Assembly (NCBI RefSeq): GCF_000374845.1
Contig: NZ_KB895413.1
Span: 620,001 to 684,000, forward strand
Length of the DNA: 64,000 nucleotides
Direction of reading: 5' to 3'
Source: Paenibacillus terrigena DSM 21567
Lineage (GTDB): Bacteria; Bacillota; Bacilli; Paenibacillales; Paenibacillaceae
Below, in pieces: positions 63,555 to 64,000 of the stretch; positions within the stretch are counted from its first letter, which is position 1, and each line of letters begins with the position of its first letter. Under the pieces are notes generated by a model that saw only the letters and a list, made by a program, of their open reading frames with translations, was not told the origin of the DNA and made no database searches. Both the position numbers and the translations under genes were made by a program.

Positions 63555-64000
63555 ATGCCTAATGAACCAAGCAATAGCCGTTCATCGCGCACGGCGGCTA
63601 AAAAGCCAAAGAGTAAGAGTAAAGGGAGAAAACCGTTCACTTGGAAAAAGGGATTGCTGCTCTTATTCTTTACGATTGCGATTGCTGTATTTTGCGCAAT
63701 TGCGGGGTATTTATGGATTATTCTTAATGGGGAACGAATTCTGAAAGAGAATGGCGATAAATACGAGGTCATGGATGAAGCTTCAATTATCTATGACGTG
63801 AATAAGAAAGAAGTTACGAAGCTCTATGTAGAAAACCGTGAGCCTGTGACATTTGATGAAATTCCAGAAATGGTGCGCAACGCATTTATTGCGACGGAAG
63901 ATCGTCGTTTTAATGAACACCAAGGTGTGGACTTATGGTCCATCGGACGTGCGGCTGTGAAGGATGTTATTGCTCGCAGTAAGGTCGAGGGTGGTAGTAC
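63555..64000 (+). CDS. Class A penicillin-binding protein (partial, runs off the window)
   Basis: Only the first 148 or so residues are visible. A basic cytosolic stretch rich in Lys, Arg and Ser (about 1-36) is followed by one membrane helix (about 37-62) and the start of a GT51 peptidoglycan glycosyltransferase: FIATEDRRFNEHQGVDLWSIGRAA (with the catalytic Glu in ATEDRRF) and the beginning of EGGST. This is the PBP1A type, a bifunctional cell-wall polymerase and cross-linker. The transpeptidase domain lies beyond 64,000. AAAGGGAG precedes the ATG. Confidence 0.9.
   Translation, partial: MPNEPSNSRSSRTAAKKPKSKSKGRKPFTWKKGLLLLFFTIAIAVFCAIAGYLWIILNGERILKENGDKYEVMDEASIIYDVNKKEVTKLYVENREPVTFDEIPEMVRNAFIATEDRRFNEHQGVDLWSIGRAAVKDVIARSKVEGGS

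Overview
The window looks like a chromosomal segment of a spore-forming, Gram-positive Bacillota of the Paenibacillus type. This is an inference from content: cotE-mutS-mutL followed by miaA-hfq, S-layer-homology (SLH) anchoring, a YesM/YesN-style two-component pair beside a sugar ABC importer, and very large multimodular secreted glycosidases. No rRNA, tRNA, transposase, phage gene or CRISPR array was seen.

Layout. (1) Bases 1-2,950 are visibly AT-rich and hold small accessory genes (GNAT acetyltransferase, orphan lipoprotein, broken LysE-family exporter, DinB-like protein, methyltransferase). Two of the intervals carry a hairpin plus a shared tail motif, which suggests a cassette-like acquired cluster. 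(2) 3,000-12,400 is housekeeping and regulation: an AHSA1/SRPBCC protein, a YxcD-like protein, a DUF309 protein, a PadR-DUF1700-DUF4097 operon, beta-carbonic anhydrase, a HesB-like protein, an M32 carboxypeptidase, and a divergent PadR/MFS pair with palindromic operators. (3) 12,430-19,117 is a sensor kinase/AraC-type response regulator pair and an ABC sugar importer without its ATPase. (4) 19,332-50,254 is the striking part: six secreted glycosidases of 1,476-1,870 residues, all on the plus strand (GH2, GH43, GH101-SLH, GH101, GH43, GH95). Five of the six end in their own cohesin followed directly by their own type I dockerin; the sixth, a GH101 paralogue, ends in three SLH domains. (5) 50,526-64,000 is an SsuABC-like importer, a YqjA-like membrane protein, cotE, an amidoligase-like protein, mutS, mutL, an RsmJ-like methyltransferase, miaA, hfq and the start of a class A penicillin-binding protein.

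How it may work together (inference). The sensor/regulator pair would sense an extracellular glycan or sugar and switch on the importer and the enzymes. Three enzyme genes share a promoter block with an identical 17-base -35/-10 spacing, two leaders have good CcpA cre matches, and three leaders carry an extended Shine-Dalgarno sequence about 90 bases before the start codon. GH101 (endo-alpha-N-acetylgalactosaminidase), GH95 (alpha-fucosidase/galactosidase), GH2 and GH43 together point to stripping of O-linked or otherwise decorated glycoproteins. Because each of five enzymes carries both a cohesin and a dockerin, they could join into chains without a separate scaffoldin, while the SLH-bearing GH101 holds the same catalytic activity at the cell surface. 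This candidate scaffoldin-free complex is the main discovery lead in the window.
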